DNA of 64,000 bases from Sporolituus thermophilus DSM 23256 (GTDB lineage Bacteria; Bacillota; Negativicutes; Sporomusales; Thermosinaceae): the NCBI RefSeq assembly GCF_900102435.1, contig NZ_FNBU01000005.1:62001-126000 (forward strand), read 5' to 3'. This document shows, one piece after another, positions 61,393 to 64,000 of this stretch. The position numbers and the translations under genes were made by a program. The first letter of the stretch is position 1, and each line of letters opens with the position of its first letter. Under the pieces are notes generated by a model that did no database searches, was not told the DNA's origin, and worked only from the letters and a program-made list of their open reading frames with translations.

Positions 61393-62310
61393 ATGGCACA
61401 ATCAGTTAAAGTTCGCGTACCCGGAACTATTGCCAATTGCGGCCCAGGTTTTGACACGGTCGGGATGGCGGGCACAATTTACAATTATCTAGAGTTAACG
61501 TTAACCGAACAGCCAGGTGTTTGTATTGAAGTAAAGGGGGAAGGTAGCGGCATTATTCCGGACAATGAGTATAACATCGCCTATCAGGCTGTTCAAGCCG
61601 TTTTCCGCGAGGTCGGGGCTAAGCAGTGCGGTGTTCTTATCCGCATGGAGAACAGTATACCCTTGGCCCGCGGACTTGGCAGTTCCGCTGCCGCCATTGT
61701 GGCCGGGCTTACGGCTGCGAACGCCCTGACCGGTAGTAATCTGAGCATGGAAGAATTATTAGAAATGGCTACTCGCATCGAAGGCCATCCTGATAATGTC
61801 GCTCCTGCCCTGTATGGCGGTGTTACTGTTAGTATTGTCGCGTGTGGCAAAGTACAATGCTTGCGCATTGATCCGGCTGCTGGTTTCACAATGGTCGTGG
61901 CCGTGCCGGAATTCGGGTTGTCAACAAAAGCAGCGCGCCAGGTACTTCCTAAGACGGTGCCGCACCGCGACGCCGTATTTAATGTTGGCCGGGCAGCGAT
62001 GTTGGTTGGTGCTCTTTGTACCAACAACCTTTCTTATTTCCGCTATGTGATTGATGACCGGCTTCATCAACCTTACCGGCAGCGTCTCATTCCCGGAATG
62101 CAACAGGTTTTTGACGCCGCAGTGGCTCAAGGCGCGCTTGGCGCGGCGATTAGCGGCGCTGGCCCTTGTCTCGTCGCCTTTACACAACATTCGCCGGCAG
62201 CAATCGGAGAAGCCATGGTTCACGCCTTTGCCGAGAACGGTGTGAAAGCCCATTATCTGCTTCTAGACTTGGATAAAAGTGGGGCCAAAATTATAGAAGA
62301 TAATACTTGA
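61393..62310 (+). CDS. thrB: homoserine kinase
   Basis: A GHMP kinase of 305 residues that phosphorylates homoserine. The N-terminal VRVPGTIANCGPGFDTVG and the ATP motif PLARGLGSSAAAIVAGL are typical; GAAISGAGPCLVAF is motif 3. ATG 61393 is preceded by GCGGAGAG. thrC is not adjacent, although the operon ends here. A promoter for the downstream tRNA overlaps its stop codon. Confidence 0.95.
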   Translation: MAQSVKVRVPGTIANCGPGFDTVGMAGTIYNYLELTLTEQPGVCIEVKGEGSGIIPDNEYNIAYQAVQAVFREVGAKQCGVLIRMENSIPLARGLGSSAAAIVAGLTAANALTGSNLSMEELLEMATRIEGHPDNVAPALYGGVTVSIVACGKVQCLRIDPAAGFTMVVAVPEFGLSTKAARQVLPKTVPHRDAVFNVGRAAMLVGALCTNNLSYFRYVIDDRLHQPYRQRLIPGMQQVFDAAVAQGALGAAISGAGPCLVAFTQHSPAAIGEAMVHAFAENGVKAHYLLLDLDKSGAKIIEDNT

Positions 62311-62335
62311 TATATATTTTAAAATGGATTATAAT
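62307..62335 (+). promoter_or_regulatory. promoter of tRNA-Pro, overlapping thrB stop
   Basis: TTGATA (62307-62312) and TATAAT (62330-62335) with a 17-base spacer. Transcription would start about 40 bases before the tRNA. Confidence 0.7.
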
Positions 62336-62383
62336 AATCTTTGTGAGTTGGAGGGTTGGTCCCGGCAGACAAAATGATAACGG

Positions 62384-62460
62384 CGGGGCGTAGCTCAGTT
62401 TGGTAGAGCGCCATCTTGGGGTGGTGGAGGCCGCTGGTTCAAGTCCAGTCGCTCCGACCA
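62384..62460 (+). tRNA. tRNA-Pro, anticodon GGG
   Basis: A 77-base cloverleaf. The acceptor CGGGGCG pairs with CGCTCCG, with one G-T pair. The D arm is GCTC/GAGC. The anticodon stem CCATC/GGTGG closes a TTGGGGT loop, giving anticodon GGG. The T arm GCTGG/CCAGT carries the TTCAAGT loop. CCA is encoded. It decodes CCC and CCU. Confidence 0.93.
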
Positions 62461-62468
62461 ATAATCTC

Positions 62469-62501
62469 AGGCTTTGCGGGTTTGGACCGCGAAGCCTTTT
62501 T
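62469..62501 (+). terminator. terminator after tRNA-Pro
   Basis: AGGCTT..GCGG pairs with CCGC..AAGCCT (one T-G pair), loop of seven, then T5. Confidence 0.85.
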
Positions 62502-62610
62502 CTAATAATGTCGATGAAAACAAGGGTTCCTAGCGCATAATTCTACAATTTTGCCCCCTATCGCTATGTTATATTGGTCAAGTAGATTGTTTGGCAAGGG
62601 GGAATGGCGC

Positions 62611-62811
62611 TTGGAACGTCAGTTGCAGAATGGTATGATAAATTTGGCGGCCTGGGTAGTGGATAGTACCGTAGCGACATTGGTGATAACCGGGTTTTTG
62701 TCAGACAGTCAATCAAGACAGGCCGTTCAGATCGTAAAACCCCTAGTGCTGCGGGATTTAAGTAACGTGTTTACATCACTGACAGAAGAGCAACCCGATT
62801 ATAATAAATGA
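62611..62811 (+). CDS. small hypothetical protein (66 aa)
   Basis: A short protein with a hydrophobic segment (LAAWVVDSTVATLVITGFL) and polar ends. It may be membrane-associated. The start is TTG 62611, eight bases after AAGGGGG. An in-frame ORF extends to 62551 but without a better ribosome-binding site. I recognise no family. The stop codon overlaps its own terminator. Confidence 0.55.
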   Translation: MERQLQNGMINLAAWVVDSTVATLVITGFLSDSQSRQAVQIVKPLVLRDLSNVFTSLTEEQPDYNK

Positions 62812-62838
62812 AAAAACCGGCTGTTGTGCCGGTTTTTT
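62811..62838 (+). terminator. terminator of the 66-residue gene
   Basis: AAAAAACCGGC/GCCGGTTTTTT stem with a six-base loop. The 197 bases that follow, before the GNAT gene, hold short GCCGA/TCGGC-type pairings but no feature I can name. Confidence 0.9.
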
Positions 62839-63035
62839 CATTATCGTACGAAATCTGCTTGAGATTTTTTGCGGTGTAAAAGCACACCGGATATTTGATT
62901 GATGCGGCGACAACAGGGAATTGGATATTTCCAAGGAAAACGTACAAAAATAATCATATTCAAGCGCTATGAGCTATCCGGTATGAGCAAGATGCCGAGG
63001 CTTTTTCGGCGCAAAACGTGATATAGGAGAACGCT

Positions 63036-64000
63036 ATGGATAACGATAAAACAATCCGACCTTGTTCTTGTACCGTGGAACGGGTTTGCTATCATGACCT
63101 GAGTGACCTGGAGAAGATTTTCACTGCTGCTTTTGGTGATGAAATTCATGTCAAACGGATACGCCAACGTATTCACCGTGTCAGGCAGTTTTATTATCTT
63201 CTTTTACCTTTGAGCAGGGTTTCACCTTGGGTCAAAAATTTATTCAACATTTATGTTTGCCGAATGGATGGACAAGTAGCCGGCTTTATCCAAGTATCCT
63301 ATCTTAACCGTCGCCAACTGCACTTAGACTATATTGCCGTTAGGAAGCAGTACCGTGGTCGCGGTTTTGGAACTTTAATGCTGCGCAAGCTGGTGGAAAA
63401 TGTTGCCGATGCTCAGCAGTACGATATAATTTTGGAAGTTAAGGAAGGAAATCCGGCCCACTGTCTTTACAAACGGCTGGGTTTTACCGATCAAGCTAAG
63501 GTGCTCCATTTTGAAAAAAATATTGATAAGACTAGCTCCGCTCGCACCCAGCTGCCGGGCTTTCGTGTCCGTCGGGACACAGACTGGCGGGAAATTTATC
63601 AATTATATCTTGCTAGTATCCCGGCCCGAATAAGGCGTTGTATTCAACGGGAGATAAAAGAATTTAACCCCAGTTTATTTACGCGAACGCTTAGCTGGAT
63701 AAAAAACAAACTGATGGGAAACGAAATAGGCCAATATGTCTTGGAACGCGATGAAACTATCGTCGGTTCTCTCGAAATTTTTAGTTATCCTAAGGCAGGC
63801 ATTCATAGTGTAAGTGTGCTGTTACACCCTGCATACGAACATTTGCGGACAGAATTAATGGAGCAGGCCCTAGCTCAGCTCAGTTCGTTTGGCGAAGGCG
63901 TAGTGACAACTACTATTTATAACGACGATATTCGCAAACAGCATACTTTAGCAATGCTAGGTTTTATAAAAACAGAAACTTACTATCTTATGTTCCGGCC
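63036..64000 (+). CDS. tandem GNAT acetyltransferase (truncated by window end)
   Basis: Open from ATG 63036 to the window edge, at least 321 residues. The first GNAT domain carries QLHLDYIAVRKQYRGRGFG, the acetyl-CoA binding motif, and CLYKRLGF. The second, degenerate copy begins near residue 175 (GFRVRRDTDWREIYQLY) and includes HTLAMLGFIKTETYYLMFR. AGGAGAACGCT precedes the ATG. The substrate is unknown. The C-terminus lies beyond the window. Confidence 0.8.
   Translation, partial: MDNDKTIRPCSCTVERVCYHDLSDLEKIFTAAFGDEIHVKRIRQRIHRVRQFYYLLLPLSRVSPWVKNLFNIYVCRMDGQVAGFIQVSYLNRRQLHLDYIAVRKQYRGRGFGTLMLRKLVENVADAQQYDIILEVKEGNPAHCLYKRLGFTDQAKVLHFEKNIDKTSSARTQLPGFRVRRDTDWREIYQLYLASIPARIRRCIQREIKEFNPSLFTRTLSWIKNKLMGNEIGQYVLERDETIVGSLEIFSYPKAGIHSVSVLLHPAYEHLRTELMEQALAQLSSFGEGVVTTTIYNDDIRKQHTLAMLGFIKTETYYLMFR

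Noticed and set aside
1-64000. CRISPR arrays, insertion sequences, prophage or attachment sites
   Set aside because: No spaced direct repeats, transposases or integrases other than XerD were found. XerD is the housekeeping recombinase in conserved synteny.

Overview
The window reads as chromosome of an endospore-forming, anaerobic member of the Firmicutes. The most likely home is the Negativicutes (Sporomusaceae, Thermosinus-like). That placement is inference from gene content, synteny and a balanced base composition, not from a database match. The sporulation set seen here is spo0A, spoIIM, spoIIAA-spoIIAB-sigF, spoVA genes, ytfJ/gerW, dacF, dacB, spmA-spmB, a spoIIP-like gene and spoIVA. 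Fermentative and hydrogen metabolism is represented by a butyrate kinase and a membrane-bound [NiFe] hydrogenase. No CRISPR array, insertion sequence or prophage was seen.

Layout. 1-6.1 kb: the 3' part of RNase P RNA, a nitroreductase, a ferritin-like protein, a manganese (yybP-ykoY) riboswitch with its UPF0016 transporter, thioredoxin, TatA, a polyferredoxin and panB. 6.1-11.4 kb: a six-gene hydrogenase operon (Tat-exported small subunit, large subunit, cytochrome b, maturation protease, HupH-like protein). It ends in a short HesB-like gene interrupted by an in-frame UGA that is best read as selenocysteine. 11.4-16 kb: spo0A, buk, a P-loop ATPase, a Nudix hydrolase and an endonuclease Q-like PHP protein. 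16-28.2 kb: the conserved run spoIIM-yqzK-xerD-deoB-pdp-dacF-spoIIAA-spoIIAB-sigF, followed by dodecin and a spoVA cluster in which spoVAD is missing and two unrecognised proteins lie between the spoVA genes.

28.2-39.1 kb: a lipoprotein, an M50 protease, trpS, scpA-scpB, DUF2953 and ytfJ, dacB-spmA-spmB, an FAD oxidoreductase paired with a PyrK-like flavoprotein, and rluB. 39.3-49.9 kb: a membrane protein, DAHP synthase, cmk-plsC, then a LytS/LytTR/CstA block that looks like a pyruvate-type sensing and uptake module, then an ispH-rpsA fusion and fni. 50-59.5 kb: DUF1614, SpoIIP-like, two tandem DUF3189 genes, a DUF512 radical SAM protein, a corrinoid adenosyltransferase, der, plsY, gpsA and spoIVA. 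59.5-64 kb: an ACT regulator-hom-thrB operon, tRNA-Pro(GGG), a small protein and a truncated double-GNAT protein.

How they work together. The hydrogenase feeds electrons from periplasmic H2 through cytochrome b to the membrane quinone pool. Its small subunit needs the Tat system, of which only TatA is here. Spo0A and the sigma-F operon each carry a candidate sigma-H promoter with the same 13-base gap, which fits an early-sporulation circuit. Three genes have starts that an ordinary caller would miss or truncate: the UGA-containing gene at 11053, scpB near 31471, and the second DUF3189 gene at 52343.
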